Origin: Bradyrhizobium sp. CB1717
GTDB lineage: Bacteria > Pseudomonadota > Alphaproteobacteria > Rhizobiales > Xanthobacteraceae
Reading direction: 5' to 3'
DNA length: 64,000 bases
Assembly (NCBI RefSeq): GCF_029714325.1
Contig: NZ_CP121666.1
Span: forward strand, 5,456,001 to 5,520,000
Part shown: piece after piece, positions 24,592 through 33,210 of the stretch
How positions within the stretch are numbered: position 1 is the first letter of the stretch
Layout: every line of letters begins with the position of its first letter
The notes under the pieces: model-generated
Database searches by the model: none
What the model saw: only the letters and a program-made list of their open reading frames with translations
What the model was told of the DNA's origin: nothing
Program-made: the position numbers and the translations under genes

Positions 24592-24682
24592 CGTAGGGTG
24601 GGCAAAGCGAAGCGTGCCCACGCACCTGGTCATGTCGGATAGAACTCGTGGGCACGGCGCAAGGGCGCCTTTGCCCACCCTA
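24592..24682. repeat. GTAGGGTGGGCAAAG-type palindromic repeat
   Basis: Outer words CGTAGGGTGGGCAAAG and CTTTGCCCACCCTA are inverted, with an inner CGTGCCCACG/CGTGGGCAC pair. It belongs to the broad family of GTAGGGTGG repeats also seen at 44933, 45631 and 49812. Confidence 0.8.
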
Positions 24683-24695
24683 GAGGACTATCATC

Positions 24696-24784
24696 CGTCA
24701 TTGCGAGCGCAGCGAAGCAATCCAGTCTGCCTTCCGCATTGGCAGCCTGGATTGCTTCGTCGCAAGGGCTCCTCGCAATGACGG
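24696..24784. repeat. 88-bp long palindromic element, copy 2
   Basis: Same orientation as the copy at 21404. The middle about 20 bases differ, while the outer arms are almost identical. It adjoins the GTAGGGTGG-type repeat and ends 9 bp before the M20 gene's stop codon. Confidence 0.9.
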
Positions 24785-24793
24785 CGGAGAGGC

Positions 24794-26071
24794 CTACGCC
24801 TTCTCCACCCCGCACCATTCCGCGATGAACAAGGCCATCGCCTTGGTCGTCTTCTTCAGCGAGTCCAGCTCAACATACTCGTTGAAGCCGTGCATCTCGC
24901 CGCCGCTGGCGCCGAAGCAGAGGCTGGGGATGCCGTGGTTCAGGCCGTAGAAGCGGGTATCGGTCAGCGCGGTGAAGACGAGATCCTCCGGCATGCCGCA
25001 ATAGACCTTGTTGAAGGCCTTGCCGAACGCAGCCTCTGGCTCCGCCGCGTCGGTCAGCTCATAGCCTTCCGACAAGAAGCCCGACCATTCGATCTGCGGC
25101 GGATTGTTGGCGAGGAAGCGGTGATTGCGCGAGGCGGCGGCGACACAGGCCGCGATCTCCTTCTGGTGATCGGCGACCGACCAGCCCGGCAGGATCGCGA
25201 TACGGCAGTCGACGTCGCACCAGGCCGGAACGCTGGACGCCCAGTCGCCGCCCTTGATGATGCCGGGGTTGAAGTTGATGGGATGGTTCAGCGTCTTGAA
25301 ATGACGATCGGCCTTGGCCCGCTCGTTCCATTCGATCTCGAGCTTTTGCAGGGCATGGACGAGATGGTAGGCCGCCATGATCGCATTGGAGCCCGATCCG
25401 GCAAAGGCGACATGGGTGGGATGGCCCTTTACGCGTAGCCGAAACCAGATCACGCCGACCTGCGAGCGCACCATCTTGCCGCCGGTCGGCTCCGGGATGA
25501 AGCAGGCATCCGCGCGATAGCCGCGCTGCAGCGTCGAGAGCGCGCCGACGCCGGTGCTCTCCTCCTCGATCACGGACTGGAAATGGATCCGCGCGGTCGG
25601 CTTCAAGCCCGCCGCCTTGATCGCATCGAGCGCATAGAGCGCGCCGATGGTGCCCGACTTCATGTCGCAGGCGCCGCGACCGAACATCTTGCCGTCCTTG
25701 ATGACGGGCGAGAACGGCGGCGTGTCCCACAGCTCCAGAGGCCCCGCAGGCACCACGTCGCAGTGGCCCTGGAGGATCAGCGATTTGCCGCCGTTCGTTT
25801 GCGGACGGTAGGTGCCCACCACCGAGCGCGCCTTGGAGAAATCGTGCTCGATCGGGCCGAAGCCGCGCAGATCCTTGAGATCGTCGACATTGATGTGCCA
25901 GTCATCGACCTCATAGCCGCGCTCGCGCAAGAGGTCGCCGATCATGTCCTGGCACGGTCCCTCCGCCCCGCGGGTCGAGGGGATCGCGACGAAATCACGT
26001 GTGGTCGCAAGCTGGGCTTCGAAACCGGCATCGACGGCGTCGAGAATCCTCTGCTGCGTATCGGCATTCAT
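24794..26071 (-). CDS. M20 family deacylase (ArgE/DapE-like)
   Basis: A 425-residue zinc-dependent amidase of the acetylornithine deacetylase/succinyl-diaminopimelate desuccinylase family. Metal-site motifs are LQGHCDVVPAG, GRGACDMKSG and EEESTGVGAL, and the dimerisation domain follows around residues 190-310. AGGAG precedes the ATG by 7 nt. Its 425 residues exceed typical ArgE/DapE, suggesting a related but different acyl-amino-acid substrate. There is no operon partner. Confidence 0.87.
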   Translation of the reverse strand: MNADTQQRILDAVDAGFEAQLATTRDFVAIPSTRGAEGPCQDMIGDLLRERGYEVDDWHINVDDLKDLRGFGPIEHDFSKARSVVGTYRPQTNGGKSLILQGHCDVVPAGPLELWDTPPFSPVIKDGKMFGRGACDMKSGTIGALYALDAIKAAGLKPTARIHFQSVIEEESTGVGALSTLQRGYRADACFIPEPTGGKMVRSQVGVIWFRLRVKGHPTHVAFAGSGSNAIMAAYHLVHALQKLEIEWNERAKADRHFKTLNHPINFNPGIIKGGDWASSVPAWCDVDCRIAILPGWSVADHQKEIAACVAAASRNHRFLANNPPQIEWSGFLSEGYELTDAAEPEAAFGKAFNKVYCGMPEDLVFTALTDTRFYGLNHGIPSLCFGASGGEMHGFNEYVELDSLKKTTKAMALFIAEWCGVEKA

Positions 26072-26124
26072 CAGGCAACTCCTGGCACTTCAATGATCCC
26101 TAGGAGCGCGCAAGCTAGCCGATT

Positions 26125-26850
26125 TCAGCCGTTCGGGTACTCCACAAAATATGCATCCCGCAATGCATCTTCGAGCAGTCGGCCTTCCGAATAGCCATTG
26201 AGCGTCGCTGGCCGGCTCACGCCGTCGAGCAGGCGCGCGCAAGGTTCCGGCGCGCCGAGCACGGTGCGCACAGGGATCCGCTCGGCATAGATCGGCAACG
26301 CATAATCCTCGTCGTCGTCCGCAACGCCCTTGGCGCGGATCTTTGCCGAGGCTTCCTCGATCTCCATGGCGATGAAGGAGGTTGCCTTGATCTCCTGCGT
26401 GCTGCTCGCCCGCAGGCTCGCGGTGCGATCCGGGAAGAAGCGGTCGACCATGGCGATCACCGCGCGCTCCTTTTCCTCGGGATCGGTGACGAGATAGGCG
26501 GTGCCGAACGCCATGACTGCGCGATAATCGGCGGAGTGGTTGAAGCCGCAGCGCGCCAGCACGAGGCTATCGAGGTGGGCAACCGTCAGGCAGACGCGCT
26601 CGCCTTTGGTCTGGTTACGCAACATGCGGCTCGCGCTCGAACCGTGCCAATAGAGCCTCGTCCCCTCGCGCCAGAAGAAGGTCGGCGTGCAATAGGGCTG
26701 GCCGTCGATCACATAGGAGACGTGGCAGAGCATCGAGGAATCCAGGATGCGATGAACCGTGTCGTGATCGTAGAAGCCGCGGTCGTGACGGCGCTTGACC
26801 TGGTTGCGCGTTGACGTCGGATAGGAATTTTGGCTCTCGGTCTGGCTCAC
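26125..26850 (-). CDS. Pyridoxamine 5'-phosphate oxidase-like FMN split-barrel protein
   Basis: About 241 residues from a GTG at 26850 with AGGAG 5 nt upstream. The split-barrel pattern reads CHVSYVIDGQPYCTPTFFWREGTRLYWHGS, then the FNHSADYRAVMAFGTAYLV strand. Such proteins bind FMN or haem, or act as oxidoreductases. It is divergent from a MocR-type regulator 75 bp away, which suggests it is that regulator's target. The frame stays open far upstream, but only as antisense to the regulator. Confidence 0.82.
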   Translation of the reverse strand: MSQTESQNSYPTSTRNQVKRRHDRGFYDHDTVHRILDSSMLCHVSYVIDGQPYCTPTFFWREGTRLYWHGSSASRMLRNQTKGERVCLTVAHLDSLVLARCGFNHSADYRAVMAFGTAYLVTDPEEKERAVIAMVDRFFPDRTASLRASSTQEIKATSFIAMEIEEASAKIRAKGVADDDEDYALPIYAERIPVRTVLGAPEPCARLLDGVSRPATLNGYSEGRLLEDALRDAYFVEYPNG

Positions 26851-26879
26851 GGCCACTCCTGTCGGGCTTGGAACAATTC

Positions 26880-26909
26880 CAGACCAGTTGTAGCGGCCGA
26901 TTTGGTCTG
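26880..26909. promoter_or_regulatory. Inverted repeat between the MocR and split-barrel genes
   Basis: Perfect arms CAGACCA (26880-26886) and TGGTCTG (26903-26909) are separated by 16 bp, in the 75-bp gap between divergent starts. This is the natural place for the MocR protein's operator. Confidence 0.5.
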
Positions 26910-26925
26910 CGATAGTGCCAATTCC

Positions 26926-28395
26926 ATGCGAAAAATTCCAACCAATTCTCCCGCGCCCACCAAAGCCGAGCTGCCGCTCGATCTTACCGGGGCGCACATC
27001 ACGGCTGGCGCCTCCGCCGCGCACCGGCTGTACCAGGCGCTGTGCGAGATGATCGTTGCCGGCCTCGTCAAGCCCGGCGAGCCGCTGCCGCCGTCGCGGA
27101 CGCTGGCGGCGCAAACGGGGTTTCGACGCAACGCCGTCGTCACCGCCTATGAGCGCCTGATCGCCGACGGCTTTGCCGATGCAACCGTCGGCTCCGGCAC
27201 CTTCGTCGCCGCGCGGATTCCGGCGCGCGCGACTGGGCCGAAGAAGCCAAAGGTAACAGTCGAAGCGCCCCGGCAAGGCGCGTTCGCACTCGGCTGCACC
27301 CATATCGACGAGCGCGCCGTGCAGCGTTTTCGCGCTTTCGTCGGCCGCCGCATGCGCGCATTCGGGTCGGAGCACCTGCACTATGGCGATCCCCGCGGCA
27401 GCCGCGAGCTGCGTGCTGCGATTGCCGACCACCTGCTGTCGGCGCGCGGCCTGCGCTGCGATCCCGATCAGATCATGCTGACCTCGGGCACGCTGCACGC
27501 ACTGCGCATCGTGCTCAGTGCGATCCTGAAGGCCGGCGATCAAGTGTGGTGCGAGGACCCTGGCTACCCCGCCGCGCGAAAAACCATCGCGCATTGCGGC
27601 TATCGGGCCGTGGCCGTCCCCGTGGATGAGCACGGCATGCGCATTGCCAAGGGACGTACTGCGGCGCCGTCCGCGCGCGCGGCCTATGTGACCCCGTCGC
27701 ATCAGTTTCCGCTGGGCGTGCAGATGTCGATGCCGCGGCGGCTGGAGCTGCTGGACTGGGCGAGGCAGGCCGGCGCCTTCGTGCTGGAGGACGATTACGA
27801 CAGCGAGTTCCGCTATGACGGCGCGCCGCTGATGTCGCTTGCCGGCATCGATCACCTCCAGCGCGTGATCTACATGGGCACGTTCGCCAAGACGCTGTTT
27901 CCCGGCCTGCGCATCGGTTATTGCGCCCTGCCCGAGCGCCTGATCGGCGACGTGACCGCCGCGCGGGCCGCGCTCGACCGCTTTCCCGGCACGCTGATGG
28001 AAGGCGCGGTGGCTGACATGCTCAATTCCGGCGCCTTCGCCGCGAACCTGAAGCGGGTACGAAAGCTCTATCGCGAGGCGCGCGATGCGCTGGCCGGGAC
28101 CCTGGAAGCCGCATCCGACGGCTTGCTGTCCGTGCCGGTGCCGTCGCAGGGCCTGCATCTTGTCGCCCGGTTCGATCCATCGGTTGAACTGTCGGTCGCA
28201 GCAGCGGCCAAGCAGGCCGCCGGGGCGGAGGGCTGGCTGCTCGCCGACACCTATTCCCGCGCACGGCCCCTACCCGGCTTCGTGCTGGGATTTTCCGGGC
28301 ATGCGGTCCCACAGCTCGTGGCATCCGCCGAGCGGCTCGCCCGGGAATCGCGCGCGGCCTTGGGCGCAAGGAGCAAGTCGGCCCGCCGGGCGTGA
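26926..28395 (+). CDS. MocR-type regulator (GntR winged helix fused to aminotransferase-like domain)
   Basis: About 489 residues from the ATG at 26926. A GntR winged helix spans residues about 20-90 (LYQALCEMIVAGLVKPGEPLPPSRTLA). A fold type I aminotransferase domain follows, with EDDYDSEFRYD and the PLP-lysine segment GTFAKTLFPGLRIGY. MocR proteins such as GabR and PdxR sense PLP-linked ligands. It is divergent from the FMN split-barrel gene with an inverted repeat between them. A longer frame from 26830 lacks family support. Confidence 0.9.
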   Translation: MRKIPTNSPAPTKAELPLDLTGAHITAGASAAHRLYQALCEMIVAGLVKPGEPLPPSRTLAAQTGFRRNAVVTAYERLIADGFADATVGSGTFVAARIPARATGPKKPKVTVEAPRQGAFALGCTHIDERAVQRFRAFVGRRMRAFGSEHLHYGDPRGSRELRAAIADHLLSARGLRCDPDQIMLTSGTLHALRIVLSAILKAGDQVWCEDPGYPAARKTIAHCGYRAVAVPVDEHGMRIAKGRTAAPSARAAYVTPSHQFPLGVQMSMPRRLELLDWARQAGAFVLEDDYDSEFRYDGAPLMSLAGIDHLQRVIYMGTFAKTLFPGLRIGYCALPERLIGDVTAARAALDRFPGTLMEGAVADMLNSGAFAANLKRVRKLYREARDALAGTLEAASDGLLSVPVPSQGLHLVARFDPSVELSVAAAAKQAAGAEGWLLADTYSRARPLPGFVLGFSGHAVPQLVASAERLARESRAALGARSKSARRA

Positions 28396-28462
28396 CGAAG
28401 CTTCACTATGAGAATCGCCCGCCGCTCCCTAGATTGCGGCATCGATGCTGGGACCTCACATC

Positions 28463-28708
28463 ATGCTGCTGCGCCACGCGACCTGCTTCTCGCTCCTGAT
28501 CTCCATCGCGCTTGCCTCGACGGCACGCGCGGCCACCATCGGACGCGAGCAGGACATCGTGGATCTGAAGCTCGGCCAGCGCGTGCTCGTGGACGACGGA
28601 ACCTGCCCGGCCGGACAGGTCAAGGAAGTGCGCGGCGCAAAGATGACCGACAAGGGCGTCTCGCGCACGAGTTCCTGCGTGCCGCGGCAAGGGCCGAAAA
28701 CAAAATGA
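28463..28708 (+). CDS. Small exported protein (DUF6719-like)
   Basis: About 81 residues. A signal peptide (MLLRHATCFSLLIS...ARA) is followed by a short mature domain with DLKLGQRVLVDDGTCPAGQVKEV and a second Cys near the end (SSCVPRQG), probably one disulfide. I associate this pattern with DUF6719. The ATG at 28463 has GGGA 8 nt before it; the frame also has an ATG at 28445. Function unknown. Confidence 0.7.
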   Translation: MLLRHATCFSLLISIALASTARAATIGREQDIVDLKLGQRVLVDDGTCPAGQVKEVRGAKMTDKGVSRTSSCVPRQGPKTK

Positions 28709-28720
28709 TGAGCTGAGAAG

Positions 28721-29083
28721 CTACTTCGCCGGATCGAACATGCACTGCAAGGTCGGCTTGGCGATCTTGGTGAAGGTCGGGCCGATCTCGCTTTGCTTTG
28801 ACGTCGGCACCCAATCGGTCTCGATCGTCGGCACGCCCGTCTCGCTGATGCCGCGCAGCAGCGCTTCGCGCAAATCGCGGTCCTCGACCACAGCGGCGGC
28901 ATGGTCGTGCAGGCAGCCGCAGACTTCTTCCGGATGCTCCCAGCGTCCCAGCATGCGCGGCGCGCACTGGCGCACGAATTCACTGCGTGGATCCGGCAGC
29001 CGCGAGGGCGCGCGCACCTGCGCCTGCACGGAATTGATCGTCAGAAGGGCGATAAACGCTGCGGCGCAGAAACGAAGCAACAT
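28721..29083 (-). CDS. Exported cysteine-containing hypothetical protein
   Basis: About 120 residues from the ATG at 29083 (AAAGG 6 nt upstream). A signal peptide ends SVQAQ. The mature part has four cysteines (FVRQCAPRM, EVCGCLHDHAAAV, LQCMFD), suggesting disulfides or metal binding. I do not recognise the family. It lies 34 bp after another tiny exported-protein gene on the same strand and converges on the gene at 28463. Confidence 0.7.
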   Translation of the reverse strand: MLLRFCAAAFIALLTINSVQAQVRAPSRLPDPRSEFVRQCAPRMLGRWEHPEEVCGCLHDHAAAVVEDRDLREALLRGISETGVPTIETDWVPTSKQSEIGPTFTKIAKPTLQCMFDPAK

Positions 29084-29117
29084 GATGGCCTTTGCCGGCT
29101 GATTGTTTCGTTCGCGA

Positions 29118-29282
29118 TCAGAAGCGTGCGGCCACAACGATCGGCTGCGGCGCCGGCGTCACGACCGGCGAGCCGGTGTACTGGAAAGTACCGATGCCAG
29201 GGAGATTGCCGTCGGGCATGCCCGCGAATGAGGAACCGGCGAGCACAAAGCCGAAAGCAAGGATAAAGCTGAGCGCGCGCAT
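29118..29282 (-). CDS. Tiny exported protein, 54 residues
   Basis: Starts MRALSFILAFGFVLAGSS (a signal peptide). The mature part is very short: GMPDGNLPGIGTFQYTGSP, then a Pro/Val-rich tail ending VVAARF. GAGGG lies 8 nt before the ATG. I recognise the type as recurrent in Bradyrhizobium without an assigned function. Probably co-transcribed with the gene at 28721. Confidence 0.65.
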   Translation of the reverse strand: MRALSFILAFGFVLAGSSFAGMPDGNLPGIGTFQYTGSPVVTPAPQPIVVAARF

Positions 29283-29396
29283 GGTCTTGTCCCTCAATTC
29301 CGTGCCGGCAGTGCGCCGTCGTCGTTGTGAAGCTGATAACCATGGGCCGTTTCGCGCGTGATGCGCCAAACGCGGAAAATGGTTTCATCCGCGTGC

Positions 29397-29433
29397 GAAT
29401 TGTTTCGTCCCGCTCGAGGCGACGAAACAATTC
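29397..29433. repeat. 13-bp inverted repeat in an intergenic region
   Basis: Arms GAATTGTTTCGTC (29397-29409) and GACGAAACAATTC (29421-29433) are fully complementary around an 11-nt loop. It lies about 115 bp upstream of the 54-residue protein gene. A related word (TGATTGTTTCGTTC) occurs near 29100, upstream of the next gene. Confidence 0.75.
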
Positions 29434-29696
29434 TCGAAAAATGCCAATTATTTCAGTCACGTTGCACCGCAGCTCAAAGCGGCCTCGCAAGGCGCTCTGG
29501 CGGTGCGCAACGGTACCGGACGCCGGCATCGTCATGCGCCCGCCTTGCACGCTTCACATGCGTTTTACGTTTTCCTGCTGAAGAGAAGCCAACGAAGGCT
29601 GGGTCCCATCGAACCGGAGGCGCTTCGGCCGCGACCCAAGCCATCGAAACCGAGACGCCGGGATCACCGGGCGCATCCACGTGAGGAATAGCCATC

Positions 29697-29906
29697 ATGA
29701 TGGCGCAAGATCGCGCAACGCCGCGCGAGGCAGACCTGCGGACGGACCGTGGGGATCAACGACCTGTTCGCAGCAGCGCCACTTCGGCGAACGAAATGGC
29801 ACTGCAATCAAGCCGCGGCTTCGAAGCCGCGCCGCAGATGTTCGTGCGGCTGACCGGCTCGCATCTGGCAAAACCGCGCGTCAGCCGCGAACGCGTCACC
29901 GAGTGA
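29697..29906 (+). CDS. Possible small hypothetical protein
   Basis: A 69-residue frame (MMAQDRATPREADLRTDRGD at the N-terminus) with AGGAA about 8 nt before the first ATG. It is hydrophilic with no recognised domain, and ends on the TGA inside the first unit of the repeat array at 29901. The rest of 29434-29962 shows no other gene. Coding status uncertain. Confidence 0.3.
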   Translation: MMAQDRATPREADLRTDRGDQRPVRSSATSANEMALQSSRGFEAAPQMFVRLTGSHLAKPRVSRERVTE

Positions 29907-29974
29907 ACGCAAGTGCGTCACTGAGTGAACGCAAGAGCGCCACCGGAGTGAACGCAAGTGCGTTACTGAGTGAA
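29901..29974. repeat. Tandem palindromic repeat array (3.3 units of 22-23 bp)
   Basis: Units start at 29901, 29923 and 29946, with a partial fourth at 29968, each beginning GAGTGAACGCAAG. Each unit is nearly self-complementary (GTGAACGCA/TGCGTCAC). The array contains the stop codon of the creA-like gene on the minus strand. Confidence 0.85.
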
Positions 29975-30511
29975 AAATTCACCGCACTTCTGGACGTTGG
30001 CGTCAGCCGGTCCCCACGGCATGATCGGCACGGTCGAGGTCGAGTTCTTCGGCGAGCCCTCGATCAGCTTGTCCGAATAGACCATGTAGACCAGCACGTT
30101 GCGCTTGGCGTCGCAGCCGCGCACGATCTGCATCTTCTTGAAGAACAATGAGCGACGCTGGCGGAACATGTCGTCCCCCTGCTCCATCTTGCCCCTAAAC
30201 TTGATCGGGCCGACCTGGCGGCAGGCCAGCGAGACATCCGAGACCTCCTCGGCAAGGCCGAGCCAGCCCTTGAAACCGCCCTTCTCCGGCACCGTGAAAT
30301 GACAGGCGACGCCCTCGACCTCGGGGTCGTCGAGGCCATAGGTCGCGAGCTTGTCATTCGGGCTCATCCATTTGAACACGGTGGAGCGGCGGAAGATCAG
30401 ATCGGGCTCATCGGCGGCAGATGCGGAAGCCAGCGGTACGACCAGGGCCAAGAGGAATAAAGTGAGGCCTTTCAAGCGGATGCTGGAAAGACCGGGGAAA
30501 CGAGATGACAT
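29963..30511 (-). CDS. creA: CreA family periplasmic protein
   Basis: About 182 residues from the ATG at 30511 (CGGAG upstream; the frame opens at 30529). A signal peptide ends SASAAD. The CreA pattern is clear: VFKWMSPNDKLATYGLDDPEVEGVACHFT, GWLGLAEEVSDVSLACRQVGPI, RQRRSLFFKKMQIVRGCD, RNVLVYMVYSDKLIEGSPKNS. The molecular role of the family is unknown; in enterobacteria it neighbours creBCD, which is absent here. The 3' end runs into the palindromic array. Confidence 0.88.
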   Translation of the reverse strand: MSSRFPGLSSIRLKGLTLFLLALVVPLASASAADEPDLIFRRSTVFKWMSPNDKLATYGLDDPEVEGVACHFTVPEKGGFKGWLGLAEEVSDVSLACRQVGPIKFRGKMEQGDDMFRQRRSLFFKKMQIVRGCDAKRNVLVYMVYSDKLIEGSPKNSTSTVPIMPWGPADANVQKCGEFFTQ

Positions 30512-30691
30512 GAAGTTCTCCGGTAACAAGTCCCAGCAATGTAGGCATCGGCTGGCCGGTCAGGAAGACGACGGCAGGCCGGGTACGGCCGCCGTTTACC
30601 GGTCCGTGAGGCTTTTTTGCTACGTCTTGGACAAAAGTAGCTGATGGCAGAACCGCTCTGCTGGTGAACGCGTATCCCCTCTGCGAGACTA

Positions 30692-32326
30692 ATGATTTGG
30701 ATTATGGATTCGAGGATGAACAGCGTGAACGTGTCCGGTTTTGCTGCCAAGCCAGCGCGGATTTGGCAGGTCGCCATTTTGACGGCGGCCGGTGCGATCG
30801 GAACGGCTAGCCAGGCTGACGCAGCGTTTTACTACTGGACGGATTATTCCGACGGGTCCTACTACGCCCGGCAGGATCGGCATCCCGACATTCCGCGCCA
30901 GAAGCCGCCGCAGAAGCGCGGCGCCGCGGGCAAGAAAGCGATCGTCGCCGAGAAGGAAGCCGGCAGCAAGCCGCAAGGTCCCCTCGTCATCGTCGTCTCG
31001 ATCGACCGGCAGAAGGTGACGATCTACGACACCAACGGCGTGTTCGCCGAATCTCCGGTGTCGACCGGCATGAAGGGCCATTCGACGCCCATGGGTGTCT
31101 TCAGCGTCATCCAGAAGCACAAATTCCACCACTCCAACATCTATAGCGGCGCGCCGATGCCGTACATGCAGCGGATCACCTGGTCCGGCGTTGCCATGCA
31201 TGCCGGCGTGCTGCCGGGTTATCCGGCCTCGCACGGCTGCATCCGCATGCCGATGGCGTTCGCAGTGAAGATGTGGAACTGGACCAAGATGGGTGCGCGC
31301 GTCATCGTCTCCCCCGGCGAGATGACACCGCACAGCTTCCAGCATCCGCTGCTCGCCTCGTTGCGCGTGCCGCCGCAGCCCGCGGCCAGCCTGGAGCCGC
31401 AGACCAATGTCGGCGACAAGGCCGACAAGGGCGCCGCCGCCAAGGTCACTGAAGCCAAGCCGCTCGAGACCAAGACGGCCAGCGCCGAAGCGGCGCTGGA
31501 GCTTCGCTCGTCGGTCGGCCACACTGTCATGTCGGACATCACGACGGGCAATGCACCGGCCCGCGCGGAAGCGGATGCGACGGCGGTTAAGACCGAGGCG
31601 ACATCCGAGACGAAGACCGCCGAGGCCGCGCAAGAGCCCAAGGCTCCGGCGGCGACCGACGACAAGGTCGAGGCTGCCAAGAGCGCCACACCAAAGTCTG
31701 ACACGCCGAAGTCAGAAGCGGCCAAGTCCGAGACGGCCAAGACTGAAGCTGCCGAGTCCGCCAAGAAGCCCGATGCCGCCGTCACGGCCGCGTCGCCTGG
31801 GCCGGATGCGAAGAAGGACGAGACCCGCCTCGCCGAGCCCGCGCCGGTCGCAAAGCCTGATACCCCCAAGCGGGCCGGCCAGATCGCCGTCTTCATCAGC
31901 CGCAAGGATTCCAAGCTCTACGTTCGGCAGAATTTTGCGCCGCTGTTCGAGGTACCGGTCACGATCTCAGCGAGCGACCGGCCGCTCGGCACGCATGTCT
32001 TCACCGCCGAAATCGACAAGGCCGACTCCAATGCGCTGCATTGGTCGGTGGTGTCGCTGCCCGTCACCGCTCGCTCCGCCGCACGCGAGGATGACGGCCG
32101 TGTTGCGCGCCGCAAGGGTGGCGCCGCCGTGATCCCCGTCGCCGCAAAGCCGGTGGTGACGCCGGACAGCCCGACTGAGGCGCTCGATCGCATCTCGGTC
32201 CCCGCTGACACCATGGCGAAGATCAACGAGATGCTGACCTCCGGCGGCTCGATCATCGTCTCCGACCAGGGCATCAACCAGGGCGAGACCGGCGAAGGCA
32301 CCGATTTCATCGTCCGCCTCTACTAA
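30692..32326 (+). CDS. L,D-transpeptidase with a second degenerate YkuD-like domain
   Basis: A 544-residue exported protein. A signal-like segment (residues 24-44) precedes a YkuD domain (about 96-215) with His170 and the catalytic motif SHGCIR (Cys183), which would crosslink peptidoglycan or anchor proteins. Residues 240-392 are an Ala/Lys/Glu/Thr-rich linker with KSETAKTEAAES-type repeats. Residues 397-440 (GQIAVFISRKDSKLYVRQNF, then a PLGTHVFTA strand) mirror the start of the first domain (LVIVVSIDRQKVTIY, TPMGVFSV), but no HGC motif follows. The exact start is uncertain (30692, 30704 or 30716). Confidence 0.87.
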   Translation: MIWIMDSRMNSVNVSGFAAKPARIWQVAILTAAGAIGTASQADAAFYYWTDYSDGSYYARQDRHPDIPRQKPPQKRGAAGKKAIVAEKEAGSKPQGPLVIVVSIDRQKVTIYDTNGVFAESPVSTGMKGHSTPMGVFSVIQKHKFHHSNIYSGAPMPYMQRITWSGVAMHAGVLPGYPASHGCIRMPMAFAVKMWNWTKMGARVIVSPGEMTPHSFQHPLLASLRVPPQPAASLEPQTNVGDKADKGAAAKVTEAKPLETKTASAEAALELRSSVGHTVMSDITTGNAPARAEADATAVKTEATSETKTAEAAQEPKAPAATDDKVEAAKSATPKSDTPKSEAAKSETAKTEAAESAKKPDAAVTAASPGPDAKKDETRLAEPAPVAKPDTPKRAGQIAVFISRKDSKLYVRQNFAPLFEVPVTISASDRPLGTHVFTAEIDKADSNALHWSVVSLPVTARSAAREDDGRVARRKGGAAVIPVAAKPVVTPDSPTEALDRISVPADTMAKINEMLTSGGSIIVSDQGINQGETGEGTDFIVRLY

Positions 32327-32380
32327 AGCGTTTTCGAGCGAAGTGGGCACCGGTTCGCGTCAAGAAAACGCGTCAAAATA
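32327..32380. repeat. Rhizobial GCGTTTTC/GAAAACGC palindromic element
   Basis: Starts AGCGTTTTCGAGCGAAGTGG and ends GAAAACGCGTCAAAA. The outer GCGTTTTC and GAAAACGC are inverted. The element begins directly after the L,D-transpeptidase stop. I recognise it as a frequent intergenic element of Rhizobiales. Confidence 0.8.
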
Positions 32381-32473
32381 AAAGTTCGCGTCACCCCCGA
32401 TAACGCGGTGTTGAGCGGTCCGATTGTGCCGGTGGAGTAACATCCGTCGCGGATCATTTCGGGGGACACCGTC

Positions 32474-33043
32474 ATGATGAATCGCAGGACACTGCTCATC
32501 GCGGCGCTTGCAGGTGCAGCCGCGCCGATGACGCGCGCCTATGCCGAGGGCGGCATGAGCCGAATCTCGGCCTATGCCTTCAGCTTCCCGGCACTGTCCG
32601 GCGACGACATCCGTCTTGCCGCCTTCACGGGCAAACCGCTGCTGGTGGTCAATACCGCGTCGCTCTGCGGCTACACCCCGCAATATGCGGGCCTGCAGGA
32701 GCTCTGGGGCGAGTTTCGCGAGCGCGGGCTCACCGTGATCGGCGTACCCTCCAACGATTTCGGCAGCCAGGAGCCCGGCGGCGCTGGCGAGATCACGGAG
32801 ACCGCGCACCACCAATACGGCGTTACCTTCCCGATCGCGGCCAAGGCCGTGGTGATCGGCGCGAAGGCGCATCCGTTCTACAAATGGGCGGCCGAGGCGC
32901 GCCCGCGGGAAGTTCCGCGCTGGAACTTCCACAAATACCTGATCGGCCGTGACGGCTATATCGCGGAGGTGTTTCCCTCCGCGGTCGAGCCGACCGACAC
33001 GCGGGTCAAAACGGCGGTCGCCAAGACGCTGGCCGTCAGCTGA
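32474..33043 (+). CDS. Exported glutathione peroxidase-like protein
   Basis: A 189-residue thiol peroxidase of the GPx family with an N-terminal export signal (MMNRRTLLIAALAGAAAPM). The peroxidatic site is NTASLCGYTPQY (Cys65), followed by GVPSNDFGSQEPG with the second conserved block and WNFHKYLIGRDG with the catalytic Trp-Asn. Bacterial members usually use thioredoxin-like reductants. Periplasmic location is less common than cytoplasmic. Confidence 0.88.
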   Translation: MMNRRTLLIAALAGAAAPMTRAYAEGGMSRISAYAFSFPALSGDDIRLAAFTGKPLLVVNTASLCGYTPQYAGLQELWGEFRERGLTVIGVPSNDFGSQEPGGAGEITETAHHQYGVTFPIAAKAVVIGAKAHPFYKWAAEARPREVPRWNFHKYLIGRDGYIAEVFPSAVEPTDTRVKTAVAKTLAVS

Positions 33044-33210
33044 CACTTCGCGGGGCCCAATCGGGTTGGGCACAATTGTGGCGGGACGCCAAAGAGCCGT
33101 TGCAATGGCGAGGGCCCACCATCTAGGCTAGGATCGTTTGGGGCGGGAAGGTTTGGCCGGAGGTGAAAAGCCACGGCCGAACAACGGGATCAATCTCGAG
33201 GGACAACACC

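Noticed and set aside
26125..28158. A 677-codon open frame on the minus strand
   Set aside because: Only the last about 241 codons match a known fold (FMN split barrel). The upstream part is antisense to a clear MocR gene and reads as compositional artefact.
29901..29974. Possible CRISPR array
   Set aside because: The units are contiguous without spacers, only three in number and each palindromic. No cas genes are near.
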